Shown here: positions 48,075 to 61,446 of the stretch, piece by piece
Layout of the letters: each line of letters opens with the position of its first letter
Position numbering within the stretch: position 1 is the first letter of the stretch
Assembly (NCBI GenBank): GCA_033439295.1
Contig: JAVTLE010000014.1
Location: 4,712,001-4,776,000, forward strand
Source of the DNA: Deuterostichococcus epilithicus
Lineage: Eukaryota > Chlorophyta > Trebouxiophyceae > Prasiolales > Stichococcaceae
DNA: 64,000 nucleotides
Direction of reading: 5' to 3'
Made by a program: the position numbers and the translations under genes
Notes under the pieces: generated by a model
The model's database searches: none
Told to the model about the DNA's origin: nothing
Seen by the model: the letters and a program-made list of their open reading frames with translations, nothing else

Positions 48075-48553
48075 ATGTTTGATGGGTTCGCGTCATTCGG
48101 CAGGCTCTGGTGATGACATGCCTGGTGCATGAAGCATCATCAGCAATCACTTCAAAACTGCTGTTCTCTGAATGCTGCAGGCACCAGCACCTGGTCGCGG
48201 GTCGTCGATCTCCTGTTCCTCGCGGTCACGTCTGTCACCGGCGGCTGCTCATGGATCCTCAACGGCGGCTTCCCCCAGAAGGAGCTGCGGAGGCGCTGGT
48301 GGTGAGTGCACTCTCAGCAGGTCCGAACTTTGCCGGGGGGCGGACGCCTACTGTGAAAGGACGAGTCCTTGGCAGAACGCATCATGTTCGCCGCCGAAGT
48401 AAGGCATGGCGGCGGGGGCCGCCGCTGCCATACGTAGCACCAGACTATTGTGACAAACTGGGGCTGGGGCTCCTGGCCCATCCGCAGCTATGACGACTCG
48501 GTTGTCACTGAGCAAGGATGGCTTGCATTCGCGGCAAAGCGTGTGGCTTCATA
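48075..48553 (+). CDS. Hypothetical small membrane protein (tentative exons)
   Basis: Exon 48075-48109 (MFDGFASFGRL) joins in phase to 48188-48301 through a gcaggcaccag acceptor. The second exon encodes SRVVDLLFLAVTSVTGGCSW, a probable membrane helix, then a basic KELRRRW. Further coding-like blocks follow: ESLAERIMFAAE (to 48401), and from 48447 TIVTNWGWGSWPIRSYDDSV to a stop near 48552. The introns needed to join them are very short or out of phase, so the 3' half is unresolved. It may be a real small gene or a decayed one. Confidence 0.3.
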
Positions 48554-49438
48554 AGGACGCAATGTTTGTTGAGTCATCCTTCCGCCAATTACTGCAGTGG
48601 CAAAATTTTTGAGGACTATTGCATATGCCTGATGCCACCTGATGTCGTGATGAGCACAATGCGGTCTGCGCAACCACCCTTGCTCCAGCGTCCACGGCTT
48701 GTGACGGTTCCAGACAGGGTTGCAGTGTGTGCGCCGCCACTTGCACATGCATTGGCAAGCGACCCGGCCAGGACAGTAGTGTTCTTGCTGCTCAGGCTCC
48801 CTGCAGAGGAGTGCAGATGGACATCTTGGATAATCGCCATGCAGGTCACGGTCCAGAGCTAGCATCCAGCATTCTGCTGCTGCTGCAGCGGCGGAGATGC
48901 CGCATGCAACCTGAGCATTAGTGCATTCACTTCCACAAAGTCATAAATTCGCTATGTTTAAACCTTTTCATGCACGAGCTGAATAGGTTTCGATTCCGAA
49001 ACGACAATCATCGCCCACTTGTGTGCCAAGCAGCTTTTTCCAGAATGAATTCCGTGCTGCAATGATCGCCCCGCCATAGCAGCCGGGGCGAGCAGCATCT
49101 CTACATGAGCAGGAAGCCTGCCGGGACATTCGTGACTGCTGGACTGCTGCCAGGTCCAGGAACGGAACCAGTCCAATGCGTGCGGCCGGACTGCGCCAGC
49201 AGCAGCGGCACACTGCATTGCTAACTGCGCCTGGCATTAATCTGAGTTGCAGCCCTGCAGCGGTTCACACAGTCCGCCGCACATGGTGCTGCTGCTCGGT
49301 AAGAGTATTGCAGACCAAAATACTTCACGCTATAGCACCCGCAGCCGGTGCCATCGGCCAGTGTGGAGCCTGGCTGCTGCTTGAATGCACAGATGCCGTT
49401 GCCGGCTGCGCTAGCCGCGCTGTCGAGGCCTGCTGCGG
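48554..49438. other. Spacer and VPS16 3' flank
   Basis: No gene supported. It should contain the VPS16 3' UTR on the minus strand. Confidence 0.3.
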
Positions 49439-52400
49439 TCATCGGCCGCCGCCGCCCATGCCCGGCAGCTGCAGCCGATCCCGTATCTGCGTGATGGCCG
49501 TACCCAGCGGGCTGCCAGCGCCAACCGCCGCCTGCGGGCAGGGCAACAGGCTCAGCGCAGGAGAACATGGGAAGGCATGTTATGAAGGGCCTCATCGACA
49601 ACCCAGGGCCTCCACACAATGAACCGGTGCCTGAGCGGTGACCCGCCTCAGGAGTAGGTGCTCCGGTGCAGGTGGTGCAGCAGGAGCACCCTGAGCCCTC
49701 AGTGTCTTACAGAGCCGCAGAACGCCACTGCCAGCACCCGGCCGGCGCAGCATCAGCGCACAGCGCCTGGCGGTCTGGCGCAAGGCTGGCACAGGCGGGC
49801 TCCGTGCCGCAAATCAGGGTTTGGGTTTTGAGTTTCAGGTTTGGGCTTTGAGGTTTCAGAGAATGGGATGTTACTGTTGACAGGAGTGGAGAAGAACCTG
49901 GATGCGGCCCAGGAGCTCGCCGTCTCGCGCCGCCGCCGCCGCCTCAGCAGCCTCGGCGAACAGCCCGGAAGCCGCGTACTCCTCGGCCTTGCGCTTGCCG
50001 TTGGGGAGCCGCGCGATGAACCTGCGCGGTGGCAGGGCCCCTGTTTGACTGGCCGCAGTTCCACGGCTCACCTCCCACGGCTCGGCGCTGCACGGCCCAG
50101 CTCGATGCAGCGTCACAAGTCTGCATGGTGCTGGTGGCAGCGCTGGCGTCCAGAGGTGTCGAGCAGGCGTGCCCAGGATGCCCCACGCATTTGCGTCAGC
50201 GAACCGGCTGCGCCGCCGCACACTGCGGCGTGCTGCCTCTGCGCCATCAACAAGGGTCCCTGCCGTTTATACGCCTGAACGTTGCCCCTGCCGCACACTC
50301 TAAACAATTGAGGATGTCGGCTGAGCCTCCAGTCATTCCAGTGGCAGCGCCCTGCCCATCTTGAACTGCACGTGAGGTAGTGTTTCTGGGGTTTAGGAGT
50401 TGGGATTTCAGGGTTTCTGGGCACCTGGCCACGACGCCCTGCGGCGCGCCCTGCACACGCGCCGCAGCGATGAAGGGCTCCAGTCCCACGGGAGACTTTT
50501 TCTCGGTCGCAAAGGCGTCCAGCGCCTCCCACTGCTGCTCCGCCGCCAGTGCGTTGATCTGCAGCGCCCAGCAATAAACAGGGGTTGATACAAGGGCAAG
50601 GCGACGGTCCTTCCGCACCAGAGGCGTGCAGCGCCTCCCACGGCGAAACGCTGCCACAGCCTGAACCTGCAGGCGGCAGACGGGAACGCTGGTGTTTGGT
50701 CGTTCGACAGTGAGCAGCCATCATGCAATTCCCGCTGCCGACCGCCGCCAGCGCCTGCGTCTGCATCAAGTTGCTGCAGTTCCGCTGCATAGCCAGCCTG
50801 CGGCGACATCGAGGCCCTCCCTGAAGCCCTGCAAGCGGCGGCCGGCAATGCGGAGCTCGGACACCCTCGCAGTGGTGTGACTACTTTTGCCCAGCCCCAA
50901 CACCCACACTTCTTCTGCACACAGGAGCATCACCTTGATACCCCAGAAGCGGCGGTCGGCGACGCGGAACTCGGACCGCACCCGCACCGCTGCGCGCTCG
51001 TTGCCCAGCCGCACCGCCTGCCGCAGCGTGCCCGCCACGCTCAGCCCCACGAACGCCAGCTGGCCGGTCTCCACCTCCAGCTCCGCCTGCACGCGGCGCA
51101 GGCGCGCAAACTCCGCCGTCGCGCGTGCCTGAAACGTGTGCTCCTTGCTCTGCACGGCAAGAAGGAAACGTCTTCAGGCGTCCAGCCGCCTGCTCCACTT
51201 GAAAGGTGTGCACCTTGCTCTGCACGGAAACAAGGAGAGCACATCTTCAGGTGTCCAGCCGCCAGCTGCGCCTGCACGCAGCGCAGGCACTCACATTTTG
51301 CGCTCACGCACGCCTGTAAGGCAATCTCCTGTCCTTGTTGCTTTTTAAAACAGAACAAAGACGATTCCGTGTGGCGATCGGTTCCCTCAGTGTGCATGCA
51401 GAAAAGGCCCGCATACTGTGGCTTCGCGGGAGCCTGCAGAGTGTGCTGTTTCCTCTGCGTGGCAGTGAACACTGCTTCGTATGGCGAGCAAGGCCTGGAC
51501 TGCATGCTTGTCACGCAAAAGTCACCATCATGCGTGCCTGAGCGGCAGCGCGCTAACTGGCACACCCACAGCTGTTCTGCTGCCTGAAAGGATGGCTTCA
51601 GGAGTGGATGACAAGGCTTGAGGCGGACCAATTCTGGGGCTTCCCACACCTGGCTGTAGAGCTCGGCCGCGCGCTCCAGCAGCTTCACGGTGGCCGCCAC
51701 GCTGGGGCCGCCGGCACTGCCGGGGCTGCCGATGCCGCCGCTGCCGCCACTTCCGCCGCTTCCTGCAGCCTGCAGTGCCACCGCCTCGCGCAGCCGCAGG
51801 TCGCCAACGGCTGCCAGGCGGCCGCCCGCCGTCAGGAGCTGCTCCAGCAGCTCCGGCTCCTGCGGCAGAAGTTGTGAGATATCTCGCTGGAGCATTCCTC
51901 AGAACATGGCATTGATGAGCACTGCTAGCAGTGATGTCCGCAACAAGCTCCAGGTCAGCAGCTGCTCCTGGAATCAGTCGAGGCCAGGTGCACCGGTGGT
52001 TGACTGCATTTTCACGATGCTGAGCATCCCCCAATCTCGTCAAGAAACCACTTCTACTGGCATGTGGCACACATAACCACCGGCTGCCAGCTACACCCGC
52101 GTTCACTTACTGCTGCAGCAGCGCCTTGAATTTCCAATCCTGCAGAGCCACCGATCCTAAGTCTGGTTCTGGTTCTGTCTGCTCTGCTGCCTTTGCCTGG
52201 CACTCGAAGCCTAGCAGAATGTGCCGCAGCTTTGTGTAGTAGCTGCCCACTGCTAGATACGAAAAGGCGCTGGGCCTTGCAGCATGCACCAGCTGCATAT
52301 GGGATTGTTCTGCCCAGCAGCCCCATAGCAGCCGCACCGTTCAGCGCCGTGCGCAGCATGGACACTCAAAACTCCCCCACTGCTCAAGTGCTGCCGGGGC

Positions 52401-55400
52401 GCACACCCTCGCCGGGGTTTGTGCACAAGCCGACCCCCCGCGGGCGCCGCTGTGCTTCACCGGACAGTCGATTGTCGTCTGCAACAAGGCGTGTCTGGGA
52501 CTAGCGTCTCGTCCCCACCTGCGCCGCGCAGTAGGCCTCGAACAGGACGCGTGCCGCCGGCCGCGCCGCAAGCGCCGCCAGGAAGTCGGGCAGCGGCCGC
52601 GTCCGGAAGGCAGCAAACAGCGCCAGGTGCGCCAGGTCCGGGTCGCCGCAGGCGAGCGCCGCGTCGAGAGCGCGGTCCACCTCGCCCAGCGCCAGCAGCA
52701 GCGGCACCTGGGGTCCACAACAGAACGGAAAACATGAAGGGCTAAGGACACTGCATCTACTTGCATTTGGGGTCGCCCACGCCCAGTGCTAGCAGCAGCG
52801 GCACCTGGGGCAGCAAGGGGTGACACCTGCTGTGGATGGAAGATCTTAGGCTGCTTTTCTAGCCGTCATGCTGGGTCGCCAGATGGCAGCGCTTCGTCGA
52901 GAGCACTTACGGCCCGTTCCCTGCATCAATAGCAATGACACCTGAAGACTGCAGCCGAACAGACATCGAGAGTTTACATGCAAGTGTACATATCGGGTTG
53001 CCTAACGTCACGCTGCAGCGAGGCTCCAGTCATCCTGGCCCATTGCCTGCAGCGCCGGCGGCGGCAACCCGTCAATGAGGCGAGCGGCACTCTCGCCCAC
53101 GTGCGTGACTGCAGGAAGTTTTGGAACGTTGCATGCGCTGAACCTCCAAGCCCTAGATCTGGGGACAGGCCAAAGCATGGGCCCCAGAGGTTGGTTTGCC
53201 GGCATGCTTGCCCGGCGCCCCACAAAGTTACAGCGACAGGCTTGTACGACACCATCAAATGGGGATGCGGAAAGCTACTGGTGGTCGTGCGAACAGCAGC
53301 CTCAGGCTAATGACCATGCTGATCTTTTGTTTATTCCGCTTGTCAGGACATAATCATGATGTACGATCGTGGAGGCGGCTTCGAGCCGAGACCCTTCCGC
53401 GTTTCGATCCCTGCTCATCAGCAGTGAACGTGCCCAGACCTGGCTTGGCTCGAAGTCGCACAGCCCAAACCCATCCCAGCGTGTGCTATTACTGCTGTTG
53501 CGAGGTTCCTCTCAAGATTGCGGGTTTGCTGTTGGGTTTCATATGTCGGTAAACATGGCTCAACTTTCGCACACATCAGCCAGCGGCTGCTGCTGTCATC
53601 ACCAGCGGCACACTCAGCCATCTCAGCTGGAAAGCTGGATCACTTTTCCCCACCTGCTCGCCGGCTCGCGTCTCGTGCTCCAGCAGCAGCGTCGCCAGCC
53701 GGGGCCTGCCCAGCGCCTGCGCGTGCGCCGCGATCGCCGCATATCGCACGCCGCCGCCGCCGCCGCCCTGCCCCGCCAGCTTGGCGCGCAGCTCGTCGCG
53801 CAGCTCCTCGTCCGGCGTCGCGCCGGCTGCGCCGACCTTTGCGCACGCCCAGTCCACCAGCACCTGCGGGAGACGTGTGGGTTTTCGAGGTGTTACAGTG
53901 GCGATGTTGCCAGACACCAAAGAGCAGCTCCTCGTCAGAAGTGGGGTCGGCCGCCCCGGCCTTCGCACGCGCCCAGTCCACCAGCACCTGGGGGAGACGT
54001 GAGGGTTTGGCCAGGTGTTGCAGTGGCGATGTTGTCAGACGCCACAAAGCAACTCCTCATCGAAAGTGGAGTCGGCCGCCCCAGCTCTCGCGCACGCCCA
54101 GTCCATCAGTATCTGGAGACGTATGCGTTTGCCAGGTGTTGCGGTGGTGATACTGTCAGACGCCATAAAGCAGTTCCTCATCGGAAGTGGAGTCGGCCGC
54201 CCCAGCTTTTGCGGACGCCCAGTCCACCGTCACCTGCGGTTGAGCAGAAATCCACATAAGACAAACCCTGAGGATGGGTGGCAGGGTGATCCGGCACAGG
54301 CAGCAGCTACTCGTCGGAGGAGCGGCCACTGTGCCAACTTCTGCACACGCCCAGTCGACCAGCACCTGCAAATGATGCAGGTCCATCCGATTTCGACCAT
54401 GCTCACATGCTCGTCCGGCACTGCACCAGCGGCGCCGTCTATGACACAGGCGCAGTTCATGAGCAGTGAGCAGTGGCGCAATGCGACTTGAGCATGCTAT
54501 TGAGCAGCAGATTGATTGGCTGAAAGGTATCAGCTCCGCGTCAGAACCAGCATCCCAATGCCGATTGTCGTTCCAGTCGCATTGCATCAGGCTGGCGGTT
54601 TGTCCAAGGGATCAGGGCCGGCAGTGAGGGCAGAGGCTGTGAGCGCCCCTCAGCTTCGAGGAAGCGGGGCCAGCAAAACACGACGACTCCTGCCTCAAAA
54701 GTCTGGCGTCGCTCGCAGCCCTTGGCTCAGGCAGCATCTAGCACACGATTTGGACACGAGCGCAGTTTGAGTGCTGCCACGATCTGGCCAGCCAGCTTGC
54801 AAACCGGACATGGGATGGGGCTTGGATCCAAGCTGAAAAGTGGCAGGGACCAGGGCTGGCCGGGCTCAAACTGTCCACAGCTGCGCTTTGCAGCCATGGC
54901 CCAGGGAGAATCTGATGTGACCCTGACCTGACCCTGACCTGTCATCCAACAGGCACCAGGGACCGGCTGAGGCACACTCGGACTGAGTTGCGGGCTCATA
55001 CCGCCCGCAGACCGGGCGTGCTCGGAGTCGACGCCGAGGCAGCGGCAGATGGCGGCAGCACAGACGGACGGAACAAGGCCGTAAGCCCTGAAGCAAGGCC
55101 GACGCAAGTCGCACTGGAAAGGCGGGAACGCCTTGCCGGCAGCAGAGGGTTGGACCCCAGACCGAGACCGTACTTACACCATAGGTAGGCACCTGCTCGG
55201 CGCCGATGCCCAGCTGGCGGCAGATGCGCGCCGCCAGTAGGTGGTGCCGCGCCGCCACAAGCCGCGCCACCGCACCCTGTAGCGAGACCGCCTCCAGCTG
55301 CGCCGCCGTCAGCGGGATGCCCACCTGTGGCGCGGGCGCAGCTTTCAGATAGTGTTGCATGGTCTCCCTCAGATTTTGATGCCGGACAGGTCAGACGTCC

Positions 55401-58400
55401 AACCACTCGGACCGTGCCATGCCCGGCGACGGGGCCGCAGGCGCACTGGACGCTGAGTGCCTGCGCACAAGCTGCCTCCTAGCATTGAATGGCAAATACG
55501 CAAATGCTGCGTACTGTGCAGCAATCACGGCCGTCGCCATCGATGAGCCAGCCGCCTGCAATGCGCCACATCCTTGCGGGCACGACATGCCATCGAAGCG
55601 ACTGCCAGCAATTGGTGCACAGTGGCATGGCCTCCCAAGGAGAGCAATTCAAATGTGCTGCGCTGCCGGAGGGCATGCACAGAGTCTGCTTATGCCGACA
55701 CAGCAGCCGACACAGCATAAGATGTTGGCAACTACAAACACAAGCAAACCTGCAATGGGGCCGGCAATGTGTCTGCAGCCAGGCACGGCGCTGCAATGAA
55801 AGGAGGACAAAACAGATAGGCATTGATCACCAATGAACGGGTTGAGGGCAATGCGCATCTTGCATGCAATGACATGATACTCTATACCTGTTTACCTAGA
55901 TTAAGAGACCGAAAGAAGCGCACCGCCAGGTCCCGCATGGCATTCAAGACCCGCAGCTTGCGCACAACGCTGACGATGCCATCGCGGGGGAAGGCGCCCG
56001 CCGGCACAAAGGCCCGCCCGTAGCACGCCGCCTGCAGCCGTGCAGGATGGAGCATGCCGAGTCACGGGAAGCCAGGAGGCCGAAAACATGTCAGAGGAGC
56101 GACTGAGGTCTGGGACGGGGCAGTCCAGCTTTCGGGCAGCATCCCAATTCGGGCCACCAGTTCACACCGAGCACCACCAGCAGCAAAATCGGTTGGTGTC
56201 ATCTGCGCGCAACACAGCGCGAGGACGATGGGCTCGCACGCTCTGTTTGCGGCCACTCCCGAGTCCCCATGGTGACTCTAGATGTCGCAAACATGCAGCC
56301 GTTCACGTCGAGGTCACCCCTTGAGCCACGCTGCCGGCCGGTCGGGATGTGCTTCACCGCCGCTGCCGCAGCGTACGCTAGCACCAGGGGGAGTCCGGCA
56401 GAGCTCAAAGCCAGGGCCCCAGCCCAGCTCACAACATTGAGGCTCTTCGAATTGCTAGTGCGCTTGGAGATACGATTGATTTTTCAGGCATGCAGACGTG
56501 CGCCGCCTGGCTCCGCTGCTGCCGTCGCAGCGAAAGTCGCAGTCTTGAGACCGTCTGGAATCCAGTGCACCTCGGTAGTGCATTTCTTCGCCTCCCAGGC
56601 AGAAGAGGCTTGCTTGGCCCATGCCGGTATCTTTTCTTTGTTGATTGCTCTTTCTGACAACCCACCTTGAGCAGTGCAGCCTGGCGGACGGGGTCCAGCT
56701 CTGCCGCTGCCGCAGCGGCGCATGTCGCAACCGCCGCCGGCAGCTCCGCCGCGATGGACCGCAGCAGGCCGTCCGCGCGGGGGTTCTGGGCGTCAAACAA
56801 CTCCCGCGCATCGTACAGGGTCGCGCCTGCACTTGCAAGCGCTCGGGACTTGAGGCACCGCGGCAGCAGGCATGCTTGCGGCAGGCGATCAGGGTCGCAC
56901 GGCGAGCAGAGGCACCGTCCCTGCCAGGCTGTGCTGTGTCTGCCAGTGTTGGACAGTGTGTGGGGAGGACAGAAGACGCTCCCGCTGTACCCTGGGTGTC
57001 CCTTGATGGCACAGCTCCCCACTGGCACAGCTGCTGTGGAAGCCCGAGCCATCGAGGTTGGCTGCAAATGCAGAGCGTCGCTGCAACTGCCAGGGCACGA
57101 CAACCGTTTGACCAACCTGCCGTGCTTGTGCGCGATGACAGGGCGACGCTTCCTGCGCTCACAGGCCCTGTACAGGTCTCAAAAGTGGTTCCTGAGACTC
57201 CTCATGCCGCCCCGGCCCCCAGCGCTGCCAAAGCAGCACATGCGCTGTTCTCAAACCCAGCACCACAAACCCTCACCTGGCGCTGTGGAACCCACCCGGA
57301 AGACCTCCGCCAGCGGCTCTGGCACCCGCCGCAGCAGCTCGTGCCGCTCGTCAGCCAGGATGCGGACGCCGTCCAGTTCGGGTACCAACCGCACCGGCGG
57401 CGAGATGGGCAGCTCCACCGTGTCGCCCAGCGGGCCCACCATCAGCAGGCTGTCCTCGTCCTGGGCGGCACGGAGCCCCGCAGAGTCAGCAGGTGGCAGC
57501 GACAATGCAAGTGTACATCTGTTTGATTTCACAAGATAACGCTGGCCAGGCAGGTGGGGAGGTGCGCCAGCTGCAAGGTAGCAGACGCAGCTGCGGTGCC
57601 AAGCACGGTCCTGGTCCTGCGGCCCCCGCAAGCCGGCACGGTATCTAGAAGGTTCGCCCATTACCTTGCACAGCGCAGCTGTCTCTGCACTTGCGACATT
57701 CCTAGCCAAGGCAAGCTGCCAGCATGGACTCCAGGGGCTGTTGGGCGAGGCTGTGGCCAGCAACATCGCTATGCTGCTGCTGGGCACACGTGCGTATAAA
57801 TGCCCGATTGCGGGGCGCAGTCAGTTTCTCGCAACATGTGCAAGCCGCCGCGCCCTCAACCCGCAGAGCATGCGCTCAAAGGCGGACTCCGACATCTTGA
57901 TGCGCAGCATGGTCGCGGCAGTGCCGTCTGGCATTAGCTCCGCATGCAGCGGCTGCACGAGCATGTCAAGACAGAGTGGGAGCAATCAGTTTGACACTGT
58001 CCACCTGGAGGGACCGTCACTTGGAGAGCGCACCTGCCAGGTGACTACCAGCGAGTCCGAGCCACACCAGGCCAGCTGCTCCGGGGCACGCCCTGCAGCC
58101 AGAAACACGATGCGGTGAGCGGTAGGTCGAAACCGGCGTGTCAGGGCTTGGGTCGCACAGCATGCCGAGCCGTATGCCCAGCTGACATCTCCACATGGCG
58201 GGCAGACTCAGGCTGTCGATCTGTTCGGGACAGCCGCGGCTGCGCCAAGCGCTGGCTCGATTTGCCCGGTGCCGGGTCCTCACTGCTCGTTTGACCGATG
58301 TCACTGTCTGCCACACTTGCCAAGGCCAGGCAACCTTGACCCCCACGATATTGCAAACGGCTTCACATGTCAGCCAACGAACAATTCCACTCGCAACTCG

Positions 58401-61006
58401 CAAGCAAGATAGCGAACATGCGGTGACGCACCCGCCGAGCCGGTGTTGAACTCGCTGAGCACGCGTCCAAAGTCGGCTGTCCACACCACCAGGCGCCCAG
58501 AGGCCGCATAGCCCGCCACAAAGCGGCCGTCAGGCGACGCTGCCAGGCGCAGCAGCGGCCCCGCGGCCAGACCCTGATCCACTGCCGAGTCCGCATCCAC
58601 GACCCACACGCTGTCGCCGGCTGCAACAACCACCTGCAGTACACAGGACTGGGAGGAGTGGTGTCGACTGTGCGCGAGTGAGCCAGTCAGGCAGGTGGGC
58701 GGCGGAGTGAACATGCCAAGCTAGGGACTGCACACCAGGGGTGGCCTTTTGCATTGGTGCAGAGACAGCGCCTGATGGTGAAGGCTGCCGGCAGTCAGTG
58801 CTGCAAGCAAGTGCTCCAACGCGCAAACTGCACGGCTGGCATGGTGATGCTGTGATGTGTCTGCTAGTCAGTTGCTCAGTTCTGCTTTGCTTTGCTTCCG
58901 TCGCGGCCAGGAGGGTAGCCTTCGGCTCTGCAGATGTGAGTTTGGATCAAAGCGCAGGAGACCTGCTGGCAGACCTGCCTCGGTATAGCAGGGGCGCAGC
59001 CGGCAAGCTCGTGGCGGCTGTTGGTGCACCCTGAGATGGCAATCTGGGACAAACACCCAGACAGACGCCATCTCTCAGCGAACAATTCGCAGCAGGTTCT
59101 CGAGGGATAGTTGGGACAGCACGGAGCGCCAGGCAGTTAATTTACATCCAGCCCAGCACCCAGCCCTGTGGCTCGGCGCCAGGACTCGTTTCGAGGCAGC
59201 AAGACGGCGGCTGGTGCCGCGGCGGGACTGCCTGTTGGCACTCGGCACCCACTCGCTGCCGTAAACAAACAGTTGAAACCCATCTCCCAGAAACCCCCCA
59301 ACCCCACCTCCAGGCAGCCGGAGGGCGACTGGTGCGGCGGCAGCACCGCCCAGCAGTGCGGCGCGCCCGGCCACGCGCCCGATGCCAGCAGCTGCGGCCG
59401 CGGCGCTGCCTCCGCCAAGTCCTCCACCACCCAGAAGGTGCCCGCCGCCTGTGGAAACACTCATGAAACCCTGCTCAGACAGCCGGACGTGATGCTGAGA
59501 CACCCGTGTTTACAACGGCGGCGCCGCCTCGGTCGGTTCATCCACCAAACAGCATGCGCGTGTGCTGCCTGGCGAGGCAGACATCGGCATCTTGAGCCTT
59601 TTCTGAGACGGACAATGCCACTAAAAGCAGCAGATGCACAGTCACCTGCAGCTGCTGCCTGACTCTCCTTCTAAGCAGGTTCACTATCGGCCCTAAAGCG
59701 CCCGCTGCCCTTGATGCGCATGCATGCGACCACTTCAGGCTGTCGAGCCTTACACTCGTGGCCTTGCCATCGCCACAGCTGCTGCCACGCACACCAAGAA
59801 CAGGGCTTTGCACAGCTCACCGTCTGGGCGACAAGCACGTTGTTGGCAATGACCGCCGCCACGACGCCCTCTGCCTTGGCGGCAGCGCCCAGCGAGAAGT
59901 GCCGCGGCTGCCGCTGCCCAAACATGCTGTAGGTGTGCACCTACCGCACAGCGGCACTTGGAGGTCAGTTGTTCGACCCAAACGTTCGAGGAGTCTGCAA
60001 GTCGATGGCGCTGTCTCGCAAGAGGATGCCAGTCAGCCGAACATTCGTATAATTGACTGCCACAGTGCCAGACTGTCACAGTGCCGAATTGTGCAACACA
60101 GCAAGCAGGGCGCGCAGGAACACTGACTCGCTGATGGTGCGCTGGTGAATGTCGCTGCAGCAGGGTGGCTACCTAGGCCAAGATGTTATCAACACGACGC
60201 GGAGCTCGCAATGATCCATGGGGTTGAAGGTATGCACCTCGCCACTCTCCTCAAGCACCAGCAGCTGCTGCGCGTCCGACCAGCCCAGCGCCGCAATGCG
60301 GCCGCGATCCCAGGAGAATGCGCCCAATGGTGTGCCTGCGCAGTGCAGCACCCAACTCCTCCGCTGCCCCGGTGGTGTCTTTGGCAGCTTCCCTGGCTGT
60401 TGGCCGTCAGTACAGCTAATGGCATCGCCAAGCTGCTTAGGCTGCCGAAGCCTTTGTCGGCAGGGCGGCAAGGAGCAAGCCCTGCATCTCACCTGCCGCT
60501 GTGTATGTCCGGACCGCAGGCACGGCAGTGGAGGTGCTGCCTGCCGCCCCCAGCAGCACCGGCTTGTTCTCATCACGCACCGTCGCAATAGGGCCGCCGA
60601 ACGGCGCACACGCCACCCTGTGCAGGAAAAAACGCCTGCGTCAAAATAGCGCGTCACGCATGTGATACATAGGTGGACGTCACAGGCGTGGCGGGCAGCC
60701 AAGATGCAGGCAGTGCAAGTGCCCAACCGCTGGCAGAGGTTTGGGGGCACCGCCGGCAGTCAGCTGTAGCCTGGCGCCTGACATCTGACCATGGCGCTGC
60801 TCCCGTGGCAGGGAGTCGACGGCTCGCACATGGCGTTGGAGCACAACCATGCCGTGGGGATAAGGTACGGCGGAAACCTGTGCATAGTGCGCCAGGCACG
60901 GCAGTGCCATCTCACCTGAGGTATTCCAGGCGCACATCGCCCCAAGCCATAGCATACAGTTCATGACGCGCGTAGAAGCGGTCGCCACACAGCTCCCAGT
61001 CGCCCA
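49439..61006 (-). CDS. VPS16: Vacuolar protein sorting-associated protein 16 (VPS16), start exon missing
   Basis: Core subunit of the HOPS/CORVET tethering complexes on endosome and vacuole membranes. Exons in order: 60916-61006, 60493-60617, 60238-60335, 59821-59940, 59308-59448, 58432-58633, 58034-58092, 57277-57460, 56666-56826, 55924-56031, 55193-55324, 53654-53863, 52519-52707, 52111-52139 (uncertain), 51650-51859, 50934-51149, 50425-50558, 49898-50021, 49439-49531. About 875 aa are covered (family about 840). The N-terminal beta-propeller shows FYARHELYAMAW, ACAPFGGPIATVRD, RIAALGWSDAQQLL and LVPELDGVRIL. The C-terminal Vps16 helical domain shows LRVLNAMRDL, VGIPLTAAQLE, LLLEHETRAGEQ, GDPDLAHLALF, FRVADRRFWGIK, EKKSPVGLEPFI and LPNGKRKAEEYA. 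The first listed exon starts mid-codon, so the initiator lies upstream, probably before 61260. One short exon (DWKFKALLQQ) does not close in phase. Confidence 0.92.
50790..50875 (-). repeat. Degenerate copy of the 3' edge of VPS16 exon 50934-51149
   Basis: The plus-strand block ccctgaagccctgcaagcgg, then cggccggcaatgcggagctcgg, matches the exon end (cttgataccccagaagcggc, then ggtcggcgacgcggaactcgg at 50934-50975). It lies about 110 nt on the donor side. Confidence 0.75.
51160..51320 (-). repeat. Degenerate copies of the 5' edge of VPS16 exon 50934-51149
   Basis: About 51200-51235 (tgaaaggtgtgcaccttgct, then ctgcacggaaacaagga) repeats the exon border at 51131-51172 (tgaaacgtgtgctccttgct, then ctgcacggcaagaagga). 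About 51255-51318 (cgcctgcacgcagcgcaggc, then cacgcacgcctg) repeats the more internal part of the exon (cgcctgcacgcggcgcaggc, then cgcgcgtgcctg). Both lie on the acceptor side. Confidence 0.8.
52758..52820 (-). repeat. Copy of the 5' edge of VPS16 exon 52519-52707
   Basis: cgcccagtgctagcagcagc followed by ggcacctggggc at about 52780-52811 matches the exon border cgcccagcgccagcagcagc, ggcacctggggtc at 52683-52716. The acceptor (cccag on the minus strand) is retained. Confidence 0.8.
53925..54375 (-). repeat. Array of four copies of the 5' edge of VPS16 exon 53654-53863
   Basis: Copies at about 53925-54000, 54045-54115, 54165-54240 and 54303-54370 repeat the exon border at about 53800-53880, with a period near 115-130 nt. 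Each has the plus-strand cgcccagtccaccagcacct-type core, so the acceptor side is present. Minus-strand translations stay open: VLVDWARAKAGAADPTSDEE for the first, then MDWACARAGAADSTFDEELL, VTVDWASAKAGAADSTSDEE and VLVDWACAEVGT, against VLVDWACAKVGAAGATPDEE in the real exon. Confidence 0.9.
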
Positions 61007-61446
61007 CTGCAGCGGCAGCAGGCTGGGTCGGGAAGGGGTGCGGCATGTGACTGCCTCACCAATTGCACGCTCGCAGTTTGAACAAGGTTGCGCCGGTGAC
61101 CATGGGCCAGCGCACAGCAACCTTCGCACACATGATGCGCTGAAACCCTTCGAGCCTCATCTTCGCGTTTAGACAGTGACAAGCTAGCCTGTGTTTCGCC
61201 CTCAGAGGCACTGCATGCCGCACGGCGAGTATGGTTCACCTGGGGACCCCATGGCTATCACTATGCCGGAAGCGGTCGCCTGACCTACATGATCACTTGT
61301 GGCCGGGTTTCCGGCAACACAGTTGCCGATGGTGTTCCCGTTCTCAGGCAATGCTGCAGGGCCCTCCAATCTATGTAATTGTCTACAGCGTCTTGCGGAG
61401 TTGCCGTTGGTGGGTTGATCGGTGGCGATGCACTGGTCTAAGACGA

